A stretch of DNA of 64,000 bases. Origin: Arion vulgaris. Its lineage: Eukaryota > Mollusca > Gastropoda > Stylommatophora > Arionidae. Positions 21,764-32,899 of the stretch are shown here, in pieces. Numbering within the stretch: the first letter of the stretch is position 1; each line of letters opens with the position of its first letter. The notes under the pieces were generated by a model, which saw only the letters and a list, made by a program, of their open reading frames with translations, was not told where the DNA came from and ran no database searches. A program made the position numbers and the translations under genes. Where the stretch lies: positions 32,888,066-32,952,065 of the forward strand of contig CM036765.1 in assembly GCA_020796225.1 (NCBI GenBank). Direction: 5' to 3'.

Positions 21764-23446
21764 TATTCTTCTAACGCGCCACATCGACCACTTGTTAACC
21801 ACTCTGTGTGATCTGCATGTGATTTTAGCCTTCTTTTTCTTCGATCATTCTTTTCGGTCATTTTGATCATTCTTGTTGTGATATTTAAACAGCCTTTGCC
21901 AAGAACGATTTTTGCGTTGTGCCAAGTTATGCGCATATGGTGACTAGGCCAGCACATCCGGCTTAGTGCCAGCATTCTATTTACTAGGGTAGCTTGCCAT
22001 AGAACTGCAACCTTTTTAACAAAACACGGCGTACCTTTTTGCATTGTATGATGAGCACTCTGTAATGATCTTTTTAACGCCGTATATTTTGGCTTCGATA
22101 TACGCCAAAAAGCATTTACTACTTTGCAAATTTTTCTGACTGGGTGTGGTCGTTCCGGTTTAGGAACATTAACAACCCTTCTAGGACTAGTCAGTGGGAT
22201 GGTCACTTGTCGGCTGCATTGCTCTTTTACGATCATCTTTCACCGTATATTTGAGCTTTACGGTCTACGTCAAAAGCCAGCATTTTATTTACTAGGTAGC
22301 TTTCCTAGAACTGTTGGACGTATGGGGTTGCCACTTGGATGTCATCTTGCTAGAGAAGGATGATCGGCGTCCAAAAAGTATCGCACTTAGCCAATGCTTG
22401 GGTTTGTACCAGTCAAGCCTTTGCATTATCGGCCTTACTTTTCTATTCACGGTGAGTTTGTTCCTGAGTAGGAGTATTCTCAGCCGTTTCTGGGCGCGTG
22501 TCGGCACTTGGCAATTTGCAATGTCTACTCTGCATTTTCACTGTCCCTGTGAAACACTGGACTGGGGCTGGGCTGCGCACATATATTCTAGAGGGTCGTT
22601 TCAATGGGCACTAGCAACGCAACTGAAATTTTGCGCTCGCCAACATCACCCACCTCAGTTCTTCCGGGGATGTTAGTTGTAAATGCAATAGTACCTTGCA
22701 CGGTTGTCCCAGGGAGGGCAATTTCGTTAGGCACTAAAACGCAACTTTAGGACTTGCGCTTGGTCAATCTTACCCAGTAAATGTATCTGCGCTAGACCTT
22801 TGGTACGGAGTTTACCGCAATCTTCCTATGTGTCGTCACGATACGTTACAGTGTTTTCAAAGACACTTGCCGAGACTGTTGATTACACATCGTTCTCATT
22901 TATTCTTGTCCAGCAGCTAGCAATTTTGGTGCTGCCATTTGCTCCAAGGAGTTGGCATTCGTTCACAGACGACTTGTACGCTACTATTTCTTACGTTTCA
23001 GCAACTATTTGGACAACTTTTCATCGGTCAGGAGATGCGTGCATTTTGTTCAGGGTTTTTGGACCTGCATTACTTTTCCGCGCTTGCACTACTACTCCTA
23101 CCTCCCCCGATCCCTACCCACTTAGCCAGACATGATCCACTGTCTGTTTTCAGGGTCACCACGTGGAGGTGGGGTAGGATCTTGAATAGTGCCAGCTCAC
23201 TAAACCTGGCGCGATGTTGTCCCTAGAACTGCGCCTTTGACCCCTGATTTGAGCCTAAGAGCGACTGTACGTTGTGCCAGTTATGCGCCTACAAGTAGGC
23301 TAGCACATCCGATTTCTGCGACGATTTTTATTTACTAGGGTAGCTTCCCTAGGACACCTACATAAGTCGCCTCTTGCGACATGCCCTGTAGATCACAGTG
23401 GTACTATTCTTTGCTTCGCTTGCGGGCTCCGGCACTACACGGGCGA
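21764..23446 (-). mobile_element. SINE-B copy split by retroposon F
   Basis: The 3' part (21764-21830: TTCTTCTAACGCGCCACATC, CACTTGTTAACCACTCTG) and the rest (23245-23446: GAGCCTAAGAGCGACTGTAC, core GTCGCCTCTTGCGACATGCC, TCCGGCACTACACGGG) form one antisense SINE-B interrupted by F. The break is marked by TGATTTTAGCC at 21820-21830 and TGATTTGAGCC at 23245-23255. Confidence 0.82.
21831..23244 (-). mobile_element. Retroposon F, copy 1 (non-coding, about 1.4 kb)
   Basis: Antisense copy. It starts with a TTC-rich run (21831-21845, the tail) and ends at GCCTTTGACCCC (23244), exactly the 5' end of the copy at 29124. Matching blocks include ACCTTGCACGGTTGTCCCAG, TTCTTCCGGGGATGTTAGTT, CATCGGTCAGGAGAT and CTTAGCCAGAC. 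It contains two SINE-like modules (TTTACTAGGGTAGCTT at about 21983 and TTTACTAGGTAGCTTTCCTA at about 22288) where copy 2 has one. No conserved ORF. Confidence 0.82.
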
Positions 23447-23459
23447 CTAACCACAAGGA

Positions 23460-23915
23460 GGATTACTGTAGAGAAAGTACATCCGTGTATGATGCTAATT
23501 TTTAGTCTGACAGAATAATTAACACTATCCAGACGCATAAACAGGTGACGGATAACTGGGCCACTTTCAGAAATGAAGTGTCAATTGCGATACATGTCAT
23601 GTTTGTTTACTGACTTAGTCAACCATATTCTACCATAGACTGTAGAGGTTTACTAGATTATAGAAAGAACGACATACTTATCTATCTGCTGTTTTCATTT
23701 AGCCTTTGCTCCAATCGTGCTCTGTAAATCTTCCCAGCGCACCCTATGTCGTTCTGAAGGTTTGGATCCTTGACTCTTTGTCTCCCATTGTTGTCGTGCT
23801 GGTTGATCTCTCTCTTTATGCATATATGACCAAACTATTACAGTTGTGACTGTTTTAACTGAGTTTATATGGTATGGGTTTCGAGATAACTACGTATTGC
23901 ATCAATTTTATCATC
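23460..23915. other. No feature seen
   Basis: Unremarkable AT-rich sequence between SINE-B and a LINE-X fragment; only short ORFs. Confidence 0.5.
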
Positions 23916-23917
23916 AT

Positions 23918-24310
23918 CATAATCATCAAATAGCTTGTCCTGAGCAGAACTTTGCTACTCAACAGTCCTCCAGAATTTCTCTCTTTCATTGGCAAGATGT
24001 CCCGCCTCTGCAGCCGTCATGTTCAAACCATCAGTTACATCCTGAATCCATATTTCCGTGGTCTTCCTCTTCTTCTCTTTGCCAGTATGCCTCCTTCCAT
24101 GATGGTCTTCTCCAGCCCTTTGTGCCTTTTTATGTGTACAAAATACCTCAATTTTCTCTTTCCTATTTGTAGCATCAGCAAATTTTCTTTGATTTTGAGT
24201 TCTTTCTGGATAGATCTATTTGTTCTCTTCTCTGTCCATGATATACGAAGGACTCTTCTGTAACACTTATATTCAAAAGCACATTTATGTTTTTCTAATG
24301 TATTATTAAA
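23918..24310 (-). mobile_element. LINE-X 3' end fragment
   Basis: Antisense tail ATCATCATAATCATCAAATA then the C-terminal region (minus-strand peptides FCSGQAI, AAEAGH, LRYFG-like) back to RRVLRISWTEKRTN near 24240. At 24200-24225 it shows the unbroken site GGATAGATCTATTTGTTCTC that is split by the gypsy element at 25140/28524. Confidence 0.85.
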
Positions 24311-24689
24311 TGCTCATCAATTTTATACTGGATAAAAAAGCAGCAGTCGCTGCCCAAACGGTGATATTTTCTCATCAAAATGAGGTATGTCAGAAGATAC
24401 CACTTTATATGTGAATTATTAGTCGATTACTGAACATGTGAATCACTAATATGTTGCTTTTCAAGTGGCATCATCATGAAATTTATGTATAATTTTTATA
24501 CATTTCTCTTCCTCTTCTACTGTTCTTTCCTTTTCGTTCTCAATGGAGAATATGGCTACAACTTACATTTACATTAATACTATCTTTTAGTGTTCCTAAT
24601 GGAACATAGTGTTGAAATTGTTCCTAACTATATCAGTTTAAAAAAAATTGTAGTTCCTGCAACAAAACCATTCCTTGTTATGTTTGAGT

Positions 24690-24785
24690 TGTTAGCAGAG
24701 GCGGAACATCTGGCAAATGAGAGAAATACATTCCCAGGGGTTGCGGGGCTCTGTTCAGGGCAAGCTATTTCATGATGATGATTGA
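24690..24785 (+). mobile_element. LINE-X extreme 3' end
   Basis: Reads LLAEAEHLANERNTFPG and LCSGQAIS, followed by a CATGATGATGATT tail. A severely 5'-truncated sense copy about 60 bp from the antisense copy at 24840. Confidence 0.8.
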
Positions 24786-25140
24786 ATTCTTAGCTCTAAC
24801 TGAACCTCCTGCTCCCTCCCCGGATCGCCAGGGTTGATTCATCATCATCAAATAGCTTGTCCTGAACAGAACTTTGCCACCCCAACAGTCCTCCGGAATT
24901 TCTCTCTCTCATAGGCCAGATGTCCTGCATCTGCAGCCGTCATGTTCAAACCATCAGTTATATCCTGAATCCATCTTTTCCGTGGTCTTCCTCTTCTTCT
25001 CTTTGCCGGTATGACTCCTTCCCTGATGGTCTTCTCCAGCCCTTCATGTCTTTTTATATGTCCAAAATATCTCAATTTTCTCTTTCTTATTTGTAGCATC
25101 AGCCAGTTTTCTTTGATTTTGAGTTCTTTCTGGATAGATC

Positions 25141-25464
25141 TGTAATAGGGGGTATTCTGATGTAGTACAAACACTTGATTTCAATTCATATTGCTTTTAT
25201 TTTTGATGTTAACTTTTAGAACGTACAACACGTCCATTCATGTCAAAGGATTCATGTCGATTGTTCTATGTTTGTTTACTAACTAGCAACAGTTACTCAA
25301 TCGTCACTCCCTAACTACACAAAAGCGTCATTGTCTCGTAGTTATGTGTTGCACTTCTACATAGAGTACAACACATAGTCTCAACTATTAAATAATCTAA
25401 TTATACTACACTAACTATCTGGCTAACTGTCCATTCCTCCGCTGCCATCTGGGGAACTATGACA
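25141..25464 (-). repeat. Gypsy 3' LTR (left on this strand)
   Basis: A 324-bp LTR, TGTCAT...ATTACA in element sense. It differs by eye from the other LTR only by a missing 2-bp TG near 25362. It contains an inverted repeat TATGTGTTGCACT / AGTACAACACATA (25343-25355 and 25365-25377, one mismatch) that could fold as a hairpin in the RNA. Confidence 0.95.
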
Positions 25465-26465
25465 CCCCCTGGAGACCTCGCCGTCGCCCCGACGGCGAAA
25501 TCCCAAGAAAAATCGCACAGGTAGTGTCCAATAGGGTTATTAGAGTGGTGAGAGCTGAAAGGGAACAAGTCGCCTCACGTGATAAACGTGGCTCCACAAC
25601 AACTAACTATAACAGCCAACCATGGTCGAAAAGAAAAGGAAAAATCCTGACGGGATCTCAGGAAGACCCAAGTTGAATGAGCTACTTGGTAAGGAGTCAC
25701 CACACGTCGTTGGACGTGACTCATCAACTGGCCATAGGTGACCATGGCTAACATCAACGGTCAACCCTATGTGCTCTATGCTGAAACAATATATCATATA
25801 AACACATCAGCAACATTTGCATAATATAATTGAAATATCAGCCGTGTAACTCCGACAGCGACCTAACAGCAGTCACTTTCTCACTAGCAAAGGAAACATC
25901 TGGTCAACTGTACTGCGCATCCTAACTTCACATGATGTAGGAAGGCCAAGGGGCAGCTCACAACTGTCATGTCACTATGTCTTTCTTGCCTGTCAGAGTC
26001 TTGTCCTGGAATCTCAAACCAAAAAATAAATTAGAACGAGAATATGACATGAAAAATTATAATAAATATACTGTTGAACATTCTACAGTATATGACCGCA
26101 CATAGAGGAACCAATAATCAACCCACAATCCCGAGGAAGGGACAAAACCCAACAAAATTTGACATCCACAATGTCACTGTCCAATGTACCTACATTATAT
26201 GAAATGCAGGGGATAATAACACTCACACCCCACTCTATGGAAATCAATGCGCCTAGTATCCTCACTGCTTCATTAGCTAGCAATGAAATATGTGTGGACA
26301 ACATCCAACACTCATTATCCAGGCACCGTGAGGCATAATAATCACCCTATAAACTCATGGGAAAGGAATTCATCAAAAAAAAACACGGACTTAAATACCG
26401 AACAAAACATAAGAGGTCAGGATCACGATTCCAAAAAATTACACACCAAACCCACAGAACAATTG

Positions 26466-26661
26466 AACCATCTTGAACAATATTAAAACCACCACCCACA
26501 TTAAACAACTTCTCAATCCCTTCAGAGGAATTAAAGTAATTTTATATAATCACAAAGGAATTAACCATCTTGAACAATATTAAAACCACCATCCACATTA
26601 AACAACTTCTCAATCCCTTCAGAGGAATTAAAGTAATTTTATATAATCACAAAGGAATTAA
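26466..26661. repeat. 97-bp tandem duplication inside the gypsy element
   Basis: AACCATCTTGAACAATATTA begins at 26466 and again at 26563; the copies differ by about one base (CACCACCCAC versus CACCATCCAC). It lies in the non-coding region between pol and the 3' LTR. Confidence 0.93.
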
Positions 26662-26777
26662 CCTTTCACTTATGTCCCCCCTTACGACTGGACATTTTAG
26701 AAAGTCCCTGATGAGTCAATGCTATAAAAAATAAACTTCTAGTTTATCCTATATCTAATTGTCCATCTGTGCACATA

Positions 26778-28197
26778 TTAACACAGGAAATTTTCACATC
26801 TCTTAATGTGACGTCCCGAAATTATTAACCTAGATTGGTTATTGTCATCAACCGGACTGATGACGTAATACCCTGATTTATCATCAGGCGTCTGAACCAC
26901 TTTGTATATTTGGGTTGAATACAGTTTTCCCAACTTGTCAGAGTCCTTATTTTGGCCTATTTTTCTACGTACTAACGTATTCATTTGAATAATATCAATT
27001 TGTCCTTGGTTGTCATCAAATTTTTTATGTAGACAGGCTACCCTGTCGCCGGCATCTCTTATCACGACCTGAAGCGCAGAATCCTGCAACTGGAAAGATT
27101 TCACATCCGATAAACTATAAGAGCGGGGTTGCTCGTTAGTCACAATACTAGTCGTCCGTACAGACATATCACGACTACAAGGGGGCTGTGTGAAATAAAT
27201 GTGATTAATGCCAATGTCATCGTCTTCTGACAATGCATCGCAATTCGCCTCATCCAGTGTCACAGGCAAGGGATACCGCGATAGGAAGTCAGCATTTTTG
27301 TTTAACGTGCCTCGACGATGCCTGATTTCATAATCAAAGACCGCCATCTGAGATAACCACCTTTGTTCAATGGCTCCTAATTGCGCTTTATTTAAAAAAG
27401 TCAAACCCTTATTATCGGTGTAAATAGTTACTTTGTTACCTAATAGATATGAGCGAAACTTTTCGGTAACAGCCCATTTCAGACCCAATAATTCGAGTTT
27501 AAAACTACTCTTGATGTTTTTTTTCCTCCCTTCGGAGAGTCCTACTGGCATAAGCGATCACTTTATAGTGACCATCCTGTTTCTGGCTCAACACTGCCCC
27601 CAAACCACTAAAAGAGGCATCAATGTCCAAAATGAAGGGACTGCTAAAATCGGGGAATCCCAGAATGGGTGCAGAGATCAATTTAGTTTGAAGGTCCCGA
27701 AAGGAACTCTCACAATCACTATTCCATTTTAAATCAGCCGAGCCTTTCAACTGATGGCGATTCGTTCTTCTGGTTAGATCAGAGGAATGGCATTCATTTA
27801 CCATATCCATAAGAGGTTTTGCAATCTGTGAGAACCTGGGGATAAATTTTCTATAATACCCCGCCATACCCAGAAAAGCCCTTACTTGCTTTACGCTAGT
27901 GGGTATGCTAAGATTCTGTATGGATGATACTTTGGATTGCTGGGTTGCGATGCCACTACCTGAAATAGTGTGACCTAAAAAATCAACTGAATCTCTGCAA
28001 AAAAACACATTTATTAGGATTAACTTTTAGACCTATTGATCTTATCCTTTCCAGCACATTACCTAAACGAATCAAATGGTCATCAAAATCTGTTGAAAAA
28101 ATCAACATATCATCTAAATATACCAATAAGGATTTAAACATGAAATCAGACATGGAATTCTGCATCAAACGTTGAAAAGTACTTTCTGACACCATAT
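26778..28197 (-). pseudogene. Gypsy pol remnant: RT palm, RNase H, C-terminal tail
   Basis: The order on the minus strand is RT with VYLDDMLIFS (the YxDD catalytic box, about 28110), NPNKCVFLQ, then after a frameshift near 28000 DSVDFLGHTIS, FLGMAGYYRKFI, then RNase H FILDIDASFSGLGAVLSQ, and after another shift near 27510 YTDNKGLTFL, EIRHRRGTLNKNADFLSRYP. The final 150 residues end SGRHIKRCENFLC, which may be an integrase C-terminal tail, but the zinc-binding and DDE regions are absent. Two frameshifts and the deletion make it non-functional. Confidence 0.9.
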
Positions 28198-28523
28198 TGT
28201 AATAGGGGGTATTCTGATGTAGTACAAACACTTGATTTCAATTCATATTGCTTTTATTTTTGATGTTAACTTTTAGAACGTACAACACGTCCATTCATGT
28301 CAAAGGATTCATGTCGATTGTTCTATGTTTGTTTACTAACTAGCAACAGTTACTCAATCGTCACTCCCTAACTACACAAAAGCGTCATTGTCTCGTAGTT
28401 ATGTGTTGCACTTCTACATTGAGAGTACAACACATAGTCTCAACTATTAAATAATCTAATTATACTACACTAACTATCTGGCTAACTGTCCATTCCTCCG
28501 CTGCCATCTGGGGAACTATGACA
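28198..28523 (-). repeat. Gypsy 5' LTR (right on this strand)
   Basis: A 326-bp LTR, same ends as the left LTR. An ORF runs from inside it (MFVLHQNTPYY) into the RT remnant. Confidence 0.95.
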
Positions 28524-28609
28524 GATCTATTTGTTCTCTTCTCTGTCCAAGATATACGAAGGACTCTTCTGTAACACTTATATTCAAAAACACACAGGGT
28601 TGATTATTG

Positions 28610-29110
28610 TTTAATATAATAATATTTTAGAAATCTACTGTCATAATCTTCACAGCGCTTTGTTTCCGTGTCTGAGATACGCGATGTCGGGTTGTATTAG
28701 ACAGAGGAATTAAAGCAGCTTGCTCAAAGTTATCGTCATACGTATGCAGGTCATCAGTTTTAATTTCTTCCCAACATTAAAAAAAAACTTGTTCATCTTA
28801 CTATCATATAAAAATCTTAGCTTTTAACCATACGGTAACCAACTTTCCTCAGAAACCTAACGTCACTATAATAAAGGATATAGTACCACAACTACTGTTA
28901 TACTGTAAAATTGTGTCAGATTTGATTAGCCATATAGGAGACCGACAGAGCTGACTCATGCCCAGAAATATCTCTGGTATTTTATGTCTTAGTACTTTTC
29001 ATACTACTGTAGGTCTGTGCAATCAAATATATTTCAAAGTTCACACAGTTTACATACAAAGATGTTTGTCATTCACTTGTTTACCCTATAATTAAGTAAA
29101 CGAGATGAAT
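28610..29110. other. No feature seen
   Basis: AT-rich spacer without ORFs of note between the LINE-X fragment and retroposon F. Confidence 0.5.
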
Positions 29111-29123
29111 TAAAACATAGAAA

Positions 29124-30419
29124 GGGGTCAAAAGGCTCATGAGGTCATGGTGGTAACATGAGCCAGGGTTAGCGAGGGGGCACGCTAACCAAGACCCTGC
29201 CCCTAACCTCCACGCGGTGACCCTGGAAACAGACTCTGGTTCCGGTCTGGCTAAGAGGGCAGGGATCGGGGAGAGAAAACTACTGGTAGTGGTAGCAGTG
29301 CACTTACGGAAATACGATAAAGATACATACAAACAAAATGCACAAATCTCCTGACCGATGTCCAACAAGACATTGCCCAAGTCCCTGAACGCAAAGAAAC
29401 AGCAACGAAACGTCACATGGATGAGAGGTGCATCCAGTGACCAAACGTATGCCCACGTAGGGCGAAGCTCGTAGCCCTGAGGAGGGGGCAAACATTGCCA
29501 GCCCGTCGGCAAGAATAAATAAGACAGGACCGTAACGAATAAAAGTCTACCCTCGTGTTGGTGCGAGAGAAGATTGCAGCTGACCCCGCATTGGTAGCCT
29601 GATGCAGATACATGTACTGGGCAAGGTTTGCCGAGCGCAAAAGAACAAGTTGCGTTCAGTGCATAACGAAACTACCCGCCCTGGGAAAACCGTGCAAGGT
29701 ACAGTGCGATTAAAATTAACATCCCCGGAAGAACTGAGGTTGGTGATGCCTAACGGAACTGCCAGCCTGGGGCAACCGGGCAAGGTTTGATTCCAGTCGT
29801 AACTAACATCCCCGGAATAACTGGGGCGGGTGATGGCGGCGAGCGCAAAATCCTCAGTTACGCTGATAGTGCCGACTGAAACGACCCTCTACATTGTTTG
29901 TACTCGGCCCCATGCCAGTGCTTTCGAGGTTAATTGCAAATTGCCACGTACCAATACGCGTCTAGAAAAGGCTGAGAATGTTCCTTCCCCGGATCAAACT
30001 CAAAATGTACGGTAAAGCAAGGCCGACAATGTACGGATCAAACAGGAAGTTCGGGTCTGAACATTGGCGAAGGCCGATACTTTACACGGTGTCTTATACG
30101 AGTAAGACGCCGTCCGAGGATAAGCTTACAAGCCCCGAGAAATATTTCTCAGTCAGAATGGGCATAAACAGCGTAACTCACTGTCCCGGCGTAGATCACA
30201 AAGCCCAAAAATACGGCAAAGCGGATCGTACCCTAGGAAAGCTCACCCTAGTAAATCAAAAGCTGGCTGAAAACGAACACCCCACCGAAGGATAAGCAAC
30301 TGGGCTCCAATAGGTGCTGAAGGCTGGTGCACGTACATTACTTTCTGATGTTTGGCTGTTTATATATCACAATGAGAATGATTAAAACAGGCCTCGAACG
30401 ATCGAAGAAGAAGAAGAAG
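29124..30419 (+). mobile_element. Retroposon F, copy 2 (non-coding, about 1.3 kb)
   Basis: Runs from GGGGTCAAAAGGCTCATGAG to a GAAGAAGAAGAAGAA tail, between 12-bp duplications AAAACATAGAAA (29112-29123 and 30420-30431). It is GC-richer than its surroundings. The last about 160 bp contain AAGCTCACCCTAGTAAATCA and CGAACGATCGAAGAAG, similar to the SINE-B interior and 3' end. A roughly 90-bp internal duplication (CATCCCCGGAA at about 29720 and 29809) is not in copy 1. A TGGCTAAGAGGG near 29251 and GGTTTGATTCC near 29784 resemble pol III boxes, but the spacing is wrong. No ORF is shared with copy 1. Confidence 0.85.
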
Positions 30420-30559
30420 AAAACATAGAAAAAATAACTGTCATACAAAGTTGAAACTGTATAAATCTGGAAAACATCTACATTAAAAAATGTAGAATAT
30501 GTTACTGCTAAAGCTGGTACTATGCTCAAAACATTAGAACAACAAACTATGGTGCCACT

Positions 30560-30612
30560 ACGTCTGTGTGTGCGTATGTGTATGTTTGTATGTGTGTGTA
30601 TGTGTGTGTCTG
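30560..30612. repeat. GT-rich microsatellite
   Basis: Imperfect (TG)n with TATG interruptions, for example GTATGTGTATGTTTGTATGT. Confidence 0.9.
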
Positions 30613-31107
30613 GTTTTCTCTTATCTTTTCGAGATTGCTTAAACGAACTGGAAGAGCAACTGCTGGAGAAGAAAATTTATTTCTGGAGGAACAGCCTTGG
30701 TCTCCAGAGAAATCAAATAAGAAAACAACATCGCAAGATCATTGGTAGCAAAAATGAAAGGAAGACAAATTCATTACTGGCACGAAGGTGAAGAGAATCA
30801 AGCAATAACTAAAGGAATCAAGAACAAAAGAAACATTGGAAGATGAAGATTAACAGCATATGGAATGACTTGAGAATATGTCTTGAGACAACAGTGTGTC
30901 TACGTAGAAATGTAATATTTAAAAGACATAAATTATCTACGTTGCAAATTGTTTATTGAACCAATATTTTCTGAAATAGATCGTCCTGATCGTAATCGAA
31001 AGCCGTCATCGCTTCAGTCAATCGAATTGTAAAATGCTACTTGGTTTAATGAATTAGATCATTTACTTGGTGATCACTAATAATAAGAAGTACACAAAAA
31101 ATAACTA

Positions 31108-32444
31108 CGAAGGCGCATTGAAAAGTAATGCCTCCAAGTCCATAACTTTGTTAATATACATAATTTACAAATGAAACATACATTTTCAGAAAGCTTGAGA
31201 TGTCCACTACACAATAGAGTCATTATTTTTCGACATAGTCACCTCCACGTTCCACACACACGCCAACGTCGAATTAGTTGTTGCATCCCGTCGAAGAAAA
31301 AATCTGATGATTTTTCACGAAGCCAGGAACGCACATCTGCTGCCACATCCTCGTCAGAAGCATATCTGTTTCCCTTGAGATGTTCCTTGAGCTTTGGGAA
31401 CAGGAAAAAGTCACAAGGTGCCAAATCGGGGCTATATGGTGGTTGCGCTAAAATGTCAAAATTGAGACGCTCTAATGCTGCCGCTGTTTGTCTACTGGTG
31501 TGTGGACGAGCATTGTCATGTTGAAGGACTACGTGTTTTCCAGGACGAACACGTAGCAGTCTTGCCCGTAGTTTCTTCATCGTTTCCACATACCGATCAG
31601 AATTGACAGTATTGCCGCGTTCCAAAAATTCTGTGTGGATTACGCCCTGGCAGTCCCAAAAAATGGTCATCAAAACCTTTCCCGCTGACGCGACAGTTTT
31701 GAATTTTTTGGGGTGGGTGAGTTTTTGTGCCTGTATTCCACAGACTGGCGCTTGTTTTCAGGGTCGTAATGATGCACCCATGACTCATCGCCAGTGACAA
31801 TTCGGCAGATAAAGTCATCGCCTTCTCGTTCATATCGCATCAGGTGTTCCTGACACGCCTGATGTCGGCGATGTTTCATTTCCAGTGTCAGCATGCGAGG
31901 GACCCATCTTGCACAAACTTTCCTATACCCTAGCAATACATGAATAATGTGATGTACTCGTTCAGTCGAAATTTCAAGCATTGTAGCGACATCTTTTTGC
32001 TTGATGCGGCGATTGACATGAATCAGTTCGTCCACGCGAGCTTGGTGTTGTTCATCCACTGCTGTAATTGGTCGTCCGCTGCGAGCCTGATCATGCAAGG
32101 TCATCGTCGCTGGATTGTCGCCTTTAACAGTCCTTGCCCACCTCCTAACAGTACTCACATCCACACAGGCGTCACCATATACCGTCTCATTCTCCGATGC
32201 ATGTCGATGGGAACACAACCTTCGGCCGTCAAGAATTCAATCACAGCTCTTTGCTTCAACCGAATTTCCATGTATGACGCCATCTTGGATAATGTTGTGC
32301 GCATGCGCAACTTTCCAGACACTTGACACTTACTGTCCTGAAAACACACTTACATATACTTTATTCTGATATCGGTGTCAATTGCTTCCGAACACTATTA
32401 ACAAAGTTATGGACTTGGAGGCATTACTTTTCAATGCACCCTCG
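31108..32444 (-). mobile_element. mariner transposon (DD34D)
   Basis: A 1,337-bp element, normal mariner length, with long terminal inverted repeats. The left end CGAAGGCGCATTGAAAAGTA and the reverse complement of the right end CGAGGGTGCATTGAAAAGTA agree at about 46 of the first 48 positions. The TA target is duplicated at 31106-31107 and 32445-32446. The transposase is on the minus strand and broken. Confidence 0.97.
31239..32271 (-). pseudogene. mariner transposase, frameshifted
   Basis: Starts MEIRLKQRAVIEFLTAEGC (ATG at 32271), with a helix-turn-helix DNA-binding region. The frame shifts near 32170-32215 to YGDACVDVSTVRRWARTVKG, RARSGRP-like, CARWVPRMLT and VTGDESWVHHYDPENKR (first catalytic Asp). 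It shifts again near 31670-31700 to LQHDNARPHTS (second Asp) and YSPDLAPCDFFLFPKLKEHL (third Asp, 34 residues after the second). All three acidic residues survive, but at least two frameshifts separate them. Confidence 0.93.
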
Positions 32445-32899
32445 TACATGTGAAATGCGTTGCCTTCGAAAAGTTACCAACAACACCAGAAAAGACAGAG
32501 TCACCAACATCAGCATAAGAAAGAAAGTTGGCACAGAACCTTGCTTGAATTACATAGAGAAACAAAGAATGAAGTGGTTTGGCTACTTAATAAGAATGTA
32601 TCCAAACTCCATAGTATACAGAGTCTTCTACAACAGAACACCGGGAAAGAAAGCAAGAGGAGGAGAGGAAGACCACGGAAAAGATGGTTAGATGGCGTAG
32701 CAGAATCCTGTGAAAGAGCAAAAATAACAATCACACGAGCCACCAGAACAGCGCAAGACAAAAACAGGAAACCACGACACTGGACAACAACCTGGTAGCA
32801 GTGTAACGACAAAAGAAGAAGAAGAACTGGAGGATCTAAATTACAAGTATCTCTGAAGTCGCAGTAAGGCTCTCGTGGATGGTAAGGGATACTAGTGAT

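Larger units (their letters stand above)
25141..28523 (-). mobile_element. Ty3/gypsy LTR retrotransposon, internally deleted
   Basis: A 3,383-bp element oriented on the minus strand with LTRs at both ends and a 4-bp GATC target duplication (25137-25140, 28524-28527). Its 5' LTR (right) joins directly to the middle of RT, so gag, protease and the RT N-terminus are missing and no primer-binding site is visible. No integrase catalytic core is visible. A G-run (antisense of CCCCCT, 25464-25469) beside the 3' LTR may be the polypurine tract. The near-identical LTRs imply a recent insertion by supplied enzymes. Confidence 0.93.
24840..28600 (-). mobile_element. LINE-X fragment split by the gypsy element
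   Basis: The tail and C-terminal coding (24840-25140) give minus-strand LKIKENWLMLQIRKRKLRYF, GHIKRHEGLEKTI, GRPRKRWIQD. The rest (28524-28600) continues TCTATTTGTTCTCTTCTCTG. The Ty3/gypsy element sits between, with GATC on both sides. Confidence 0.9.
31092..32825 (+). mobile_element. LINE-Y 3' end, split by a mariner
   Basis: The short left piece (31092-31107, ACACAAAAAATAACTA) and the right piece (32447-32825) match the LINE-Y end at 59110-59510. Coding reads RCLRKVTNNT, then broken frames with KQRMKWFGYLIRM, KRWLDGVAESCERAKITIT, ending GTAACGACAAAAGAAGAAGA. The uninterrupted copy at 59125 shows the empty site AATAACTACATGTGAAATGC. Confidence 0.9.
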
